IMG/VR virus record: IMGVR_UViG_3300020171_000040
Location: 1 to 51,230 of that record
Reading direction: 5' to 3' (one strand)
From: a virus
Length of the DNA stretch: 51,230 nt
The translations under genes and the position numbers were made by a program. The notes beneath the pieces were generated by a model. That model worked only from the letters and a program-made list of their open reading frames with translations. It searched no databases and had not been told where the DNA came from. How positions within the stretch are numbered: position 1 is the first letter of the stretch; every line of letters begins with the position of its first letter. This document shows positions 11,401 through 20,788 of this stretch, one piece after another.

Positions 11401-14400
11401 CCCTTTCTTCAACATACCCTTCTTTATTCTTTATCCAATTAACTACTTTAGTTGCATGACAATCATCTGCAAATGTATTGTATTTATGTTTACGAGTAGT
11501 ATCACCATTACCAGGACCAACTTGCATATCTGCTTTTTTCTCAGGGTGTATTTCTATATAAGCACGTGCTATATCTTTTACAGCACCTATTTTAAATAGA
11601 CTATCCTCAGCTCTATCTACCTTATCATTATTTGCTGCAGATTCTGATGCTTTTGATGATATTAAAGTAGCTAGTTCATTCTCTGTCCAGTTATACAAAC
11701 GATCCATATCATTATTGATTGTTTCGCCTTTTATAGAATTTATCACACGTCTGATAGTACTCCCATCAACATATATACCAAAATCAGAAAGTAATTCTTC
11801 TATCCTAGGTAAGAATTTAACTAACTTACCTTCATAGTTTTTACTTTTGTTTTTCATTACATCAGACATATCCTGGGTTAATTCTATATATCTTTTTTCA
11901 ATCGCTTCAAAAAACCCTTTGTTATATTTCTTTGAATAAACCTTTTGGCTTTTAGTATCTGCTATATAGTTACCTTCTTTATCTTTTAATAACCTACCTG
12001 TTTTATCTTTCTTAGCATCATACTCTTCTACAGTCATTACTATATTTGGGTCATTGAAGAAATTATTACTCCACTGTCTAATATTATCATTTATTGCAGA
12101 TTGTTCAGCAGATCTGTTTAAATAAAAAATAAAACCCCTTGATGATCTTCTAAAAGTTAAATTTATAAAATCATGCTCAGCACATGAAAGTGTACCAAAA
12201 AATTGTTGCCTAACATTCTCAGACTCCCCTTCTAATTTATCGGCTAATTCAGCAAATGGGGCATAACTATCACGTTCTGCAATAAATTTAAGTTCAACTA
12301 TCATTTCCTCTATTGAGTTTAAATGGTGCAAAGTATGGAATGCTTTAGACCAAACTGCTTTAAAGTTCACTGGTTCATGGAGCATTGTTATTGGGTTAAC
12401 TTTAGAGACTCTCCTCAATGCCCCAGAGTCTTTGTCTTCAATTAATACACTATCCTCACTAAGTGTTGCAATCATCCATTTTATAGCAGGTAAAGCGGTA
12501 TCTTTTTTATTAACCTCATAAGCAACCCCTATGTAGTGATCACCTAATCTAGCTATACTTTCATTATCTTCTGTGTCAATGTCCGTAAAAGCATCCTCAC
12601 TTACCCCGACTTGTTTTATACCAATGGAAAGAAAATAACTATCTATTGCTGGTTTTATAACCTGTTGAAAAATATCATACCTACCTTGTTCATCTTTTGT
12701 ACCAAGTATTTCATCGTACATTTCATACAAATGTCTAGCATTATCTCTGTCATCTTTAGTGTTTTTTGCATATTCAGCATTCGCCTTATAACCATCTCTT
12801 AATTCTTCAAGGTGTGGAATAAGTAACATAAGATCTATTTTCCCTACATCATTAAGATCCTCCACTTCACTTTTGATAAGCACAGTCTTTGCTAAAGCAT
12901 TGGTTATTGTCCTAAAGTCTTTTCTGTTATTCAAAGTATTAAATTCAACACCTTTTATAACAGCCCTTGCATATAATTCATTACCAAGACTCTCCTTGTT
13001 TATCTCTAAAATAGAACTATTTCTATACTTACCATTACGTATTTGTTTAAACAACTGACTTACTTCAGCTTCAGACAACCTACGTTCACCATAGAATAAG
13101 GATTTTATACCCTGTACTATCCAGTCAAAGAATTTTTGGACTAGACCAGGTGCTTGTTGTTTATTATCAGATAGTATAAAAGACCTAAACTTCTCAGCAA
13201 GAATCTCTTCTACTTGTCTGTCAGTTGATTCTTTATCTAGTTTATAAGCAAGTCTAGCAGCACGATAAAAACGTTTACGTTCATCTGGAGTTAAGTAACC
13301 TAAACTAACCCGATGAAAAGCTTCATGATACACAGTACCTGTTTCAGCAGCTTCATAAAGTAATATAGCAGAATAAGAGTATAAAGCAAAGTTCTTCTTG
13401 CCCTTGTAAATAAGGTCTGTTATTCTATTCTTAAGTTTCCATTCTTCTTCAGCAATACCAACCACATCAAATGCCCACTTAATTTCCTTTTGGCGCACTT
13501 CTTTTGAATAACCCTCGTATGGAGTTGCTACTTCGGGTCTTGCAAACGGTGGTTCATCTGATTCATTATTATTTGCTAGTTTAGCAAGGTCTTCCATGGA
13601 TGGTGGAGCTGCTTCCTTTTGCTCAGATACTTTCCTACCTGTCCATCCAACTGTATCACCTTTAACTAAATAAAAATATTGATCAGATTCTTTATGAAAT
13701 ACTTCTACTTCTTTAGTTTGTGGATGAATGGACTTTATAACAACTTCAACACTTTCTGTTGAATTTTCTGCTTGATATACTAAAATATCACCAACCCCCG
13801 TAAATCTTTTTAAGATTTTATCTAAATAATCCTGTGTTACTTTCTCATAGGTTTCTATTTTAGTAGCATTAACAGTAGTTTCAACGGGTGCACCAGTTGC
13901 TTCTGTAGATGTAGAACTATTCTTATCTATATTAGGTGTAGTAGCGGCTTTAAATTCTTCTTCTAATGTCCTATTTGTTTTACCAGCAAGTCTATCCTCT
14001 ATATAATCAAATATTGCTTGGTTCTTTTTAGATCCCTTACCAAATTCTACACCAAAACTTGTCAGTGTGTAATTAACAAATTCTATTATTTCATCAATAC
14101 TATCGTTATCTCTTACAAAATTTTCTATACCTTTAGAAACAGTACGTATAACATTTTCATCTTCAACTACTTCTGAAGTTTCTATACTTAATAATTCCCT
14201 ATTTTTCTTCTCAAGGAACCTATTCTTATAAGGGGTGTCCTTTGTAACAACCGTTGGTTTCTTTTCTTCCTTCTCTTGTTTAGTATCAGAGAATTTAGCA
14301 TCTTCCTTATTTTTAAGATCCTCATTTGTTACTACATCTTCTGCAACAGGTTGTATTTCAGGTCTAACTAATGGTTTAACTTTACTTGTTATATTTAAAC

Positions 14401-17400
14401 GACCATTTTTTACAAGGTTTAGGTTAACAACAGGGTCCCTAAATAAACTACCTTGTTCATTACGAGACACGTCTGTAACAACCATGTTATTCTTTATAAG
14501 AAAACTGGCATATGTTTGTCCTTTTGCTCTATTGTAGTTCTTTGTAATAGTTTTACCGTTTACGTCTTTAGTTTTAAACGATATGGTAATCTTACGATCA
14601 TCAAGAAAATCACCATTTAAGTTTAATGCACCCTTACCTAAAGTAGGATTAAACAATTGAGTTGCAAATCTTTTATTCTCAATCAACCAATTTATAAAAT
14701 GCTCCCTGTTTCGTGAAAGATCTGATACTTCACCTGGGACGCCACGTTCATTTAAATCTATAGTATAAGGTACATTTTTTTCATTATTACCATAAGCTAA
14801 TACAACTCGTTGTCCTTTCACATGTAAATATAAACGTTTATCAACCATAACCTTTGCCAAGATAGGATCAGTACCATAACGTTTCTGAAACCTTAGGTTT
14901 CTTGGTTCTGTTATCTTTTCACCATGTACTACAAACAAATCAAGGAGTTCACCAGCGGTTATACCAGTTATAGTAACCCCGTTTCTTTCCTTTACTGCAT
15001 CACTAAATTTAACCCACTGTGCTTGTAATGGTACAGTACCAACACGTCTCTTCATGATCTTTGCTTGACCAACTAAAAAGAATGCATCGAGTATTAAACC
15101 AGCAAGTTCTGGTTCAAAAGTACCTTTATTTAATTTTATAATACCAGTTTCATCATTAAGTCCTTCATTCGCAAGATATGCGTATATACTACCCTTACCT
15201 TGCATTGATTTAGTAGTTTCAGTAATTGGACTATTCTTATCTAAGTATAAAGTGGTTAATTCTGGAGTAAGATCATTTGATTTTGTTATTGCTAGTTTAA
15301 TATCCTCTGCTTTAAGACCCAATGCTATTTCTAGGTTTTGATTTCTCTCCGATGGGTTAATTGCTTTACTTGCTGAATTAGGACTACCCTTACTCCTATC
15401 AAGACCACTAGTGTGCACTTCACCACCCTGTAAAATAATTGAAAGAAGATCCCTACGCAACTCTCTATTCTTTTTATATTGTCTTTTTTTATAATCAACT
15501 ATACTTTTCTTCCTTTCATCCTGAGTAGCCCCAGTATTTTTTATTTTTACTGGTACACTTGAATCTGGAACAAACTTGCTAGCATGTAAAGATAATCCTC
15601 CCTTATATGGTGTACTATTTATATTAAGTTCTATATCTACACTGATACCATCAACAAAAGAAGTATACGATTCGTCAGTAGCTTCATCTAAAAGGGTCAC
15701 TATCTCAGCCTTTGTTAACTTATTGCCACTCTTAAATTTCTTTAATATACCACGTTGTTTATCAGTAACTACTATCTTTAATATGGTTCTTACATAATTA
15801 TCACTTTCAGTTTTAGTTTCGTGGTATAACCCCGTTGATATTAAACTTTCTATTACCTTCTTTGTATATGGATCATTTAAGTTTATTCTATATGTAGCTG
15901 TGGAACCTTTGAAACTAGTATTCTTATTATTGATAGCCTTTACAAGACCTGGATTTCTATTATTATGTTGTTTAGCAACATAATCCCAAGTAGAATAAGA
16001 AAGTTTATTCATATTTGTAAGAGGTCCTTTAGTATCATCTATAACATCATCCTCTTCTTCTACTTCAACTTTCTTACCAAGTAATGCCTCATCCTTTTCA
16101 CTAAGACTATCATAAACATCGTCTTCAGTATTAGATAAGGAATCTGCTACCTTTTCAAAAGTACCCTCTTGTTTAACAACAGTTTCACCTCTTTCATTCT
16201 CTATAACGAAAGATGTAATATCGTTTTCATTAGTTTCATCAGCTTCTTGAATGCCTACAATCTTACCATTGATTGGTTCTTTTGTATCCTCATCTTCATA
16301 AACAATTGAATCATCAAGTTGTATACTACTATCTTTATCTATTGTATCGGGTTTAAGTAGACCAGCTTCCCTTAACAATTCCTTTTCTCTAGTAACACTA
16401 AGAGGAGTTGATGTACGTAATTCATCCATCATCTCAGTAAGTTGTATTACTGAAGCATTGGCCCAATTTAATCTTTGCGATTGTTTATAATACTCATCAA
16501 CCTGATCTTGTGGTAATACTATCTTTTTATCTGCTTTTGCTTCTTCTGCAGTACGTATACCTTTTACCTTAGTTTTCTTATTACCAATTTGTTCATCAAT
16601 TAAATTATCAAGTCCAGCTAACTCAAATTCAATTTTTGCAAGCGTTGCTATTATTTCTTTCTTTTCTCTTGGTGAAGCAGTTTCAGCAGTTTCTTCTTGT
16701 CTTTTCTTGAGGGTGGCTACTGTACGTTGTAGTGATAATCTATCTTGTTTATATAGTTCGGCTTTTCCACCAGGAATAGATAGGTCTCCAATCCCCTCTA
16801 TATTTTGCCCAGCACTTTCTACCGCCGTTTTTAATTTCTTAGCATTTTCAACAGTTGAATCAAGTAGGAACTTAGTATTAGCCATTACCTGAGCTTTCGG
16901 TTCTTTATCCTTCTCTGGTATTTCCTTATTTGTAGCATTCTCTTTTAAATACCTATCATAAAGATCACTAACTCTATCAATCCCCCTCTCTACTTGTTCG
17001 TAGAAAGCTGGGTCTTGCTTAAGTCTACCTTGCGTTTCAGGATCAACACCATATTGTTCAAATGAAGTACCTTCTGGGGCCTCCCTCATTTGTTTCATCA
17101 TGTCCTTTAGTGCAGCAACTGTGTTTGTTTTCTTTGCTTTCATTGCAAGAGATACAACAAATGCAGGGGCAGCTCTCTCAGCAATTAAAGGATCATTATC
17201 AGCAAGTGCTGCATCATATTCAGAAAAGGCTTGTTTGAGCATAGGCCCAAATGAAGTAACTGTTTCAAGTTGTGCTTTGTTTACTGCTTGCTGGATATTA
17301 TAATTTAGACCTTTCATGCTTACCTGCATAACACCTGCACCAATACCACCCCAAAAACCAGCAGTCCACATCTCCCCATCATCATAATTAGCCTTTAAAA

Positions 17401-18511
17401 CATCCATCATAGAATGTTTAACATTATGATTAGGATCGGCAGCATTACGTGCCATCAAATTTGATTGCTCATTTACAAGGAACTGATAAATTTCTTCCCC
17501 TGTTTCCCCAATCATATCCTTAGCAACTGCACCAACTCTTTTAGCTCTTGTTGTTAAAGAACCATAACCAAGATACTTTTGTACAGAAGGGGCCAATTCT
17601 GCCATTGCGGCTTTTTCAGCAGCAACACCACCTTTTGCAAACGCACCTAATTTATTAAGTAATATATACTGTGGTATATCTTGTAATAATAATATCCACT
17701 GTTTCTTGTATGTGTTAGATGCACCTAATGCTGCTACATCTCTAGCATCAACATCAGATAAACCCCTTTGTTTAGCATTTGCATAAGCCTCTTTATATAC
17801 TCCAGATGCCTCCATTAAATTCTCAGCATGCCTGGACCATAAAGCAGTAGTTATACCACGAAATGCTGCAGTTTTAGCAATAGCCCCTAAACCAATAGCA
17901 GAAGCTGCACCACCAGTAGCAGCAGCAAGTAACATAGCTGGAGCAACCATACCTATAGTAGAACCAACAGATATTGCATTCTCAGCCCACCATGATACTG
18001 AACCTGGATCAAACTTACCTTGTTTGTAAGGATCAACATATATAGGAAATCTTTCTCTACCCCTCTCTTGTAATAATTCAGCAAATCTAGATAAGCCATT
18101 ACCAAATTCCTGTTGACTATTTTCTGCTAAATCGACACCTAATGTTAAATCAGAACTATACGCAATTGTCTGTAATGCTGTTGAACCAACCTCTATACCA
18201 AACCTAACTATAGAATTACCTATCATACTAGTTGCTGTCTGGCGTTCGTGTAATAATCCCTGACTATACATTGGGTCTAATTCCGGGTTATAACTACCTT
18301 TACCTAACAGTTTTTCATAAGGTGCAACACTTCCAGGAAATGAAATAGAGGATGCTTCACCAGCAGAAACGTCTTTCCAAGAAAGTGGTTTCCCCTGCTT
18401 TTTATCCTCTGTTAATCCTGTTTCAGGATCTATTGGTAAAGTGGTCAAACCACTATTTATGTCTTTCCAAGATAACCTCTCTACTTGATTATCAAGTATT
18501 ATTTCTGCCAT
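5423..18511 (-). CDS. giant crAss-like virion RNA polymerase protein (4362 aa, multidomain)
   Basis: The crAss-like virion RNA polymerase is a single-chain, two-barrel enzyme that is packaged and ejected to transcribe early phage genes. Here the signature DFDID (DxDxD, metal-binding aspartates) is at residues 3182-3186, after GS and before KLF. The protein begins with two copies of an LSWKD motif (residues 13-17 and 43-47) and a Gly/Ala-rich hydrophobic stretch at about 178-220. Acidic, lysine-rich linkers near residues 800 and 1400 separate modules. HEAFH at 1729-1733, with EEILAE about 35 residues later, is a zincin motif. The C-terminus (about 4258-4340) contains VGDMPGVDSQF and resembles a SLOG/YspA-type nucleotide-binding fold. 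At 4362 aa it is far larger than the roughly 2200 aa enzyme of Cellulophaga phage phi14:2, so it is probably a fusion or polyprotein. RNA polymerase assignment is strong by motif and synteny; the accessory domains are less certain. Confidence 0.9.
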   Translation of the reverse strand: MAEIILDNQVERLSWKDINSGLTTLPIDPETGLTEDKKQGKPLSWKDVSAGEASSISFPGSVAPYEKLLGKGSYNPELDPMYSQGLLHERQTATSMIGNSIVRFGIEVGSTALQTIAYSSDLTLGVDLAENSQQEFGNGLSRFAELLQERGRERFPIYVDPYKQGKFDPGSVSWWAENAISVGSTIGMVAPAMLLAAATGGAASAIGLGAIAKTAAFRGITTALWSRHAENLMEASGVYKEAYANAKQRGLSDVDARDVAALGASNTYKKQWILLLQDIPQYILLNKLGAFAKGGVAAEKAAMAELAPSVQKYLGYGSLTTRAKRVGAVAKDMIGETGEEIYQFLVNEQSNLMARNAADPNHNVKHSMMDVLKANYDDGEMWTAGFWGGIGAGVMQVSMKGLNYNIQQAVNKAQLETVTSFGPMLKQAFSEYDAALADNDPLIAERAAPAFVVSLAMKAKKTNTVAALKDMMKQMREAPEGTSFEQYGVDPETQGRLKQDPAFYEQVERGIDRVSDLYDRYLKENATNKEIPEKDKEPKAQVMANTKFLLDSTVENAKKLKTAVESAGQNIEGIGDLSIPGGKAELYKQDRLSLQRTVATLKKRQEETAETASPREKKEIIATLAKIEFELAGLDNLIDEQIGNKKTKVKGIRTAEEAKADKKIVLPQDQVDEYYKQSQRLNWANASVIQLTEMMDELRTSTPLSVTREKELLREAGLLKPDTIDKDSSIQLDDSIVYEDEDTKEPINGKIVGIQEADETNENDITSFVIENERGETVVKQEGTFEKVADSLSNTEDDVYDSLSEKDEALLGKKVEVEEEDDVIDDTKGPLTNMNKLSYSTWDYVAKQHNNRNPGLVKAINNKNTSFKGSTATYRINLNDPYTKKVIESLISTGLYHETKTESDNYVRTILKIVVTDKQRGILKKFKSGNKLTKAEIVTLLDEATDESYTSFVDGISVDIELNINSTPYKGGLSLHASKFVPDSSVPVKIKNTGATQDERKKSIVDYKKRQYKKNRELRRDLLSIILQGGEVHTSGLDRSKGSPNSASKAINPSERNQNLEIALGLKAEDIKLAITKSNDLTPELTTLYLDKNSPITETTKSMQGKGSIYAYLANEGLNDETGIIKLNKGTFEPELAGLILDAFFLVGQAKIMKRRVGTVPLQAQWVKFSDAVKERNGVTITGITAGELLDLFVVHGEKITEPRNLRFQKRYGTDPILAKVMVDKRLYLHVKGQRVVLAYGNNEKNVPYTIDLNERGVPGEVSDLSRNREHFINWLIENKRFATQLFNPTLGKGALNLNGDFLDDRKITISFKTKDVNGKTITKNYNRAKGQTYASFLIKNNMVVTDVSRNEQGSLFRDPVVNLNLVKNGRLNITSKVKPLVRPEIQPVAEDVVTNEDLKNKEDAKFSDTKQEKEEKKPTVVTKDTPYKNRFLEKKNRELLSIETSEVVEDENVIRTVSKGIENFVRDNDSIDEIIEFVNYTLTSFGVEFGKGSKKNQAIFDYIEDRLAGKTNRTLEEEFKAATTPNIDKNSSTSTEATGAPVETTVNATKIETYEKVTQDYLDKILKRFTGVGDILVYQAENSTESVEVVIKSIHPQTKEVEVFHKESDQYFYLVKGDTVGWTGRKVSEQKEAAPPSMEDLAKLANNNESDEPPFARPEVATPYEGYSKEVRQKEIKWAFDVVGIAEEEWKLKNRITDLIYKGKKNFALYSYSAILLYEAAETGTVYHEAFHRVSLGYLTPDERKRFYRAARLAYKLDKESTDRQVEEILAEKFRSFILSDNKQQAPGLVQKFFDWIVQGIKSLFYGERRLSEAEVSQLFKQIRNGKYRNSSILEINKESLGNELYARAVIKGVEFNTLNNRKDFRTITNALAKTVLIKSEVEDLNDVGKIDLMLLIPHLEELRDGYKANAEYAKNTKDDRDNARHLYEMYDEILGTKDEQGRYDIFQQVIKPAIDSYFLSIGIKQVGVSEDAFTDIDTEDNESIARLGDHYIGVAYEVNKKDTALPAIKWMIATLSEDSVLIEDKDSGALRRVSKVNPITMLHEPVNFKAVWSKAFHTLHHLNSIEEMIVELKFIAERDSYAPFAELADKLEGESENVRQQFFGTLSCAEHDFINLTFRRSSRGFIFYLNRSAEQSAINDNIRQWSNNFFNDPNIVMTVEEYDAKKDKTGRLLKDKEGNYIADTKSQKVYSKKYNKGFFEAIEKRYIELTQDMSDVMKNKSKNYEGKLVKFLPRIEELLSDFGIYVDGSTIRRVINSIKGETINNDMDRLYNWTENELATLISSKASESAANNDKVDRAEDSLFKIGAVKDIARAYIEIHPEKKADMQVGPGNGDTTRKHKYNTFADDCHATKVVNWIKNKEGYVEERVNNLWTKRSRILRMMTPNDLTNEQEVAAAAEMRKNFKLVTYSYLKEVGREDKGRGYLNMTEREDYLVRFHLMMSEGLLPFPIMAQRKTYFFMDGVPRFKNVITEYDPKTKSLGFSKEVVDYFWDAYRDENERVAVAVSLIEDFKKATGEEKDNLRKQLILNYHYTGQDNTNAANAVNLIKFRGFDIIDKFDDKNKVIFTKKLTVVLNKRINNELKYANTLGVIALDTETNGYVPGLINPSSTATYESDRGEDIDYGVRATLGEYLINYTMSIIESERIFMGDPALFAKDTNSGEIVEALYKRYYGLGSTGTPYAENIKGDTEVSYNAATVRTQEFESLYYKSLLDLHTKLWKEYYDEKDKDNPDNFKKAEDLSLNNVSGFKRVDATDGSAVISPSMYKSMLKRSGAFPKKVQHAFELLMSTKVLSPAEEIKALYVVLNPQKTVYFGQHNENGIDRTVYDKMAMSVLFPRLVKGTHLEEVLHRMEKTGQYSDDVSDPETQIENKKLNKIHVLNYDTAIKVGMTTSHNLYKNKEIRGELANLRDINVELRYWRNLRQQQTTDAHEVASKQMVGSQVFKIGSSNIITDKPYGNFASGRDLLNALTKSRMAVSNIGRDHVESALGIHNGIVNNHSLISMLRKDATKARKSDDFRSALRLDSDGKMYLELDAFPDRTWMYSRLMRLVTSNTIDLKLPGSQLIQVSDYGYSSTGLAGLEKDFKSELKFYEVNSEGTGIINMECRVPIRAFKRLIPNYEKLTHEERIKTLPLEMQIMGYRIPTQGQNSVVNLTVVDYLPDQAGEVIHLPLEFTTLTGSDFDIDKLFTMMKNYIMRNGKLEEVKFLEGDAVEIVKERYENKLRELYKTYRRDRTIFDAKTSEILKDSEEGAYNETKILSDQDEIIRRNIIESLEANKKALEAATDDISKQYLEDIVSTEQRELDELNDNNFIESFNDEKWAKQRPVILKLLIGANKIGTVEDFSKLSIEAQNTSGANENRIFEIFQTVISDIKHARNTTLPLGTLTGEMKARRRKYITARSGGKTIPLEALESETPAYQSATKFKFMTSVKGIGVYALQNANHSLTQQANIKLRTNFNYGKDINEKGVIPLDLIEGGDLKYVTDWLSAMLDGHVDAIKDDYMSELNVNSATYSVTSLLLRLGFGVSTFDFLAQPIIVKLAREFYNVGGGRHVISEETEYQPGTAIDKAYKRAKRQILASLNRPVETDEDLDINLGEEDLYIPFDELMSDESLLMDGLNPNKNTSQEHKIRQLNFLEYFMRIFRDGEKVNSLVLNTRVDTKDFGSNPVEFRHFINNLIKIEQLDLPENRRDFINLDRFINSKGEYVENGTMLSTLLDNSIFYLERIFNNKSIIGSTGFGRMFWGLANSIPNSENFRMSIINSMTGDLFSAVTSKFFSDPRFGIGMTRARLSTLYLNNDESVFATISKVKSPRFKYYEELKDNKVIEMLQVDSKPLTAVENYITTPFMSASDVWENDDYIADFKAIIEHEDPTVQLLGRQLYLYAFYSTGFKHRYYDYLRYIPTSANKEINMMNTKTKKYEPASFNKFIRQMLEELNDPASIVEFYTSIKKDFFENNWYNWRYVPKVDGLMTYQPNRDENGFINYIALNFGRGSQYALGTNEDGDVVYPSYVTLTGDGSISQYNVPRTGEEVADVSDMEKAFKQQARTEESEIIGGNVALFKMVGISKITNPETKKPEDLALYVPINKKGALSNGIVTTEMGIESETSFIKYNNLIIQKSLAERIKVVKDNVDKFKEIPFEKQQVTTKMVRSVAEEIDVDYADGALDLQFNEDNRVVRSVKRLAAKGFQGYVGGFENMGKGIPEGDGKDKAMRKVADSAIGEMSGGKRQTSTSTTMQHFMDEKWNYYPVKQDAVTSMSNDVKIVMLARNGELKNKSLTEQTKLYINRARENGAEFVVGDMPGVDSQFIDYLQKIGAKFTIYHTGNESRIKLKEVNVIGTSVKGQFVQTEIDFEKGKEIEEKC

Positions 18512-18538
18512 TACATTATATTTAAATAAAATAAATTA

Positions 18539-20788
18539 TTATTTTCTCTCCAAGGCTTTGTATTGAATCTGAGTTAATTCTGTTAATACCTCATGTTCAG
18601 TTAAAGGTACAGGATTTCCTTCTTCATCTGCTAAATATTCACCATTTAATTGAATAAGATATCTACCACTATTTGGATCTGGTTCAACTCTAACGACTGG
18701 TTTATGATCCCCCTCCCTTACAGAAATATTATAGGTATGACCGTCTCTATCATTTATATGAACATTTAATTCATATATTAAAGCAGACGAACTTAATTTA
18801 ATAGCAGCTTCATCTTGTCTAGCAATAACTCTATCATTTATTAAACCCCTGCCTATAGAAGATTGTGCTGGTACTCTTATTTCATATTCACTAGATTCTT
18901 TTGCACCAGAGTCATCTGACTTTGGAGAAACTATACCAAAATGAAGTACTATATTTCCTTTTTTATCTATACCTGTATAAGTGAGTCTATTATCAACATC
19001 CCATCCATAAAATTTACCTTTCGCTTCATTTTTACCATCTTCATCAAGTATTTTATAACTACCATCCTTTTCCCTACTCTTTATCTCCATTTGATCTATA
19101 GTAGAAGGAATGCCTTTAATAAATTGATGTGTATAAGAGGGTGCTATTTTTTTACCAGTATTATCCGTTATATATTCAATATTAGTAGATGGGTCTTTTG
19201 TTGTTGACACTGGATAAAAGGCTTCTAATTGGTTTACATGTTGTAGTTCTGCTAAATATTGTTTGCTAAATTCATCATCTGCTGATTTTTGTCTTCTATC
19301 TAAATTTAATGATAACTGACGTAATATATTCATATCATCATTTAAAGCCTCTTTAGCAACTTGATCTGATAAAATACTAGACGTACCACCTTTATACATA
19401 TGTTTAATTGTATTTCCAGCAACTTTAAAAATATCACTGAATTTAAATGGTCTACTAGTATCTAATTCATCAAGAGCATTTCTAGATGCTTCATTTATAG
19501 CATCTGGAGAAACTGGTAAACGTGCCATTTTTAAAAGATTAACTGCAAATTCACCAGCTTTAGCAATACCATATGCTGACCAGTCTTGAGCACTATCTAT
19601 AGAAGTACCAAATCTATGCAAAGAAGACACAAGACCTTCTCCAAGTTGTACATCTATAGCATCTCGTATCTCAGAATCTGGCATATCTTTGTAGGCCTTT
19701 AAAGATCTTAATTTATTAAAAGCCTCTTGTCTCATACTAACTTCACTAGCAGTTATTTGTTTTTCTACTCTTTTCTCAATTATAGTTTTTAATTTACTAT
19801 TCCTATCTAATATACCTTGTGCTTTTATTCTTTCATCAGATCCTTCTGGGAAAGCTTCTACAGTTTCCAAAGCAGCTGCATGTTCTTGTTCTAAATATTT
19901 TTGTTTTTGTTTATCGTTCTCCCCTGGTATAGAATCTACAGATTCAATCGGAGTAGTCATAGCAGGTAGTTGAATATCTCCACCACCTCTTCCACCACTA
20001 TCTTGAAAATCAAAACCTAATATTTGATATTCGGCACTAGAAGTTTTCTTACCATATTCATACATTTCATTTTGTAGAATTTTAGTATCACTAAGTTCTG
20101 TATCAGGATGTGCTTGTTTGTATAGTTCTACAAGACCGGCACCACCTGGAGTTGATAATAACTCTTGAGCACCAGGATCTGATATAGACCTAATCTTTGC
20201 ATCACTAACACCATATTTACGTTGCCAAACCCCATCTTCTTTTACTATTTTAGAATAATCTTTAGGTACATTGGTGTAATAAGGTCTAAATAACTCATCT
20301 TTACTTTGAAATGCTTGTGGAGCATAGTTATATACACCCATCTCTTTAGAGTTCCATGTTGATCCAGGATCTTTATCCAATGCCGGATTCCATTTGTTAT
20401 TCATAGCAAGCGTACGTTTACCTTTCTGAGCTTCATCCCAGACAGTTCTACTTTCTTGCATTGCTTGTAGCCAAGGTTTATCTATATTACTGTTTATATC
20501 ATTAATTAGTTGTCTATATACAAAGGAATCACCCAAATCTTTACCTACATAACTATCCCTTATTTCATGTAGTTTATCCATTGTCCTTATTCTCTCCTTA
20601 TCATCTGGTGTACCAGCAATTGCTGTGAACATTTCAGCCCTTTGTATAGTAGCATCTGCAGCTGCAGCACCTTGATCATAACGTTGTTGCTTCATTTGAC
20701 CAGCTTGCATCATCTCAGTAAATGGGATTGGCACAAACGTGTTTATAAATTCAGATGCTATCGGTTGTTCAAATCGGTTTACTGCCAT
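18539..20788 (-). CDS. crAss-like cargo (internal virion) protein, 749 aa
   Basis: The N-terminus has a stretch reading FVPIPFTEMMQAGQMKQQR (about residues 18-36), a pattern I associate with the cargo protein that precedes the giant RNA polymerase genes in crAss-like phages. The remainder is soluble, mostly helical, with repeated charged segments and no transmembrane helix or catalytic motif that I can recognise. Its ATG overlaps the stop of the upstream gene by one base (TAATG), which suggests coupled translation. The next gene downstream is the 4362 aa polymerase protein, 27 bp away. The likely role is a capsid- or tail-stored protein ejected with, or chaperoning, the polymerase. This is an inference from position and N-terminal similarity. 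Confidence 0.75.
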   Translation of the reverse strand: MAVNRFEQPIASEFINTFVPIPFTEMMQAGQMKQQRYDQGAAAADATIQRAEMFTAIAGTPDDKERIRTMDKLHEIRDSYVGKDLGDSFVYRQLINDINSNIDKPWLQAMQESRTVWDEAQKGKRTLAMNNKWNPALDKDPGSTWNSKEMGVYNYAPQAFQSKDELFRPYYTNVPKDYSKIVKEDGVWQRKYGVSDAKIRSISDPGAQELLSTPGGAGLVELYKQAHPDTELSDTKILQNEMYEYGKKTSSAEYQILGFDFQDSGGRGGGDIQLPAMTTPIESVDSIPGENDKQKQKYLEQEHAAALETVEAFPEGSDERIKAQGILDRNSKLKTIIEKRVEKQITASEVSMRQEAFNKLRSLKAYKDMPDSEIRDAIDVQLGEGLVSSLHRFGTSIDSAQDWSAYGIAKAGEFAVNLLKMARLPVSPDAINEASRNALDELDTSRPFKFSDIFKVAGNTIKHMYKGGTSSILSDQVAKEALNDDMNILRQLSLNLDRRQKSADDEFSKQYLAELQHVNQLEAFYPVSTTKDPSTNIEYITDNTGKKIAPSYTHQFIKGIPSTIDQMEIKSREKDGSYKILDEDGKNEAKGKFYGWDVDNRLTYTGIDKKGNIVLHFGIVSPKSDDSGAKESSEYEIRVPAQSSIGRGLINDRVIARQDEAAIKLSSSALIYELNVHINDRDGHTYNISVREGDHKPVVRVEPDPNSGRYLIQLNGEYLADEEGNPVPLTEHEVLTELTQIQYKALERK

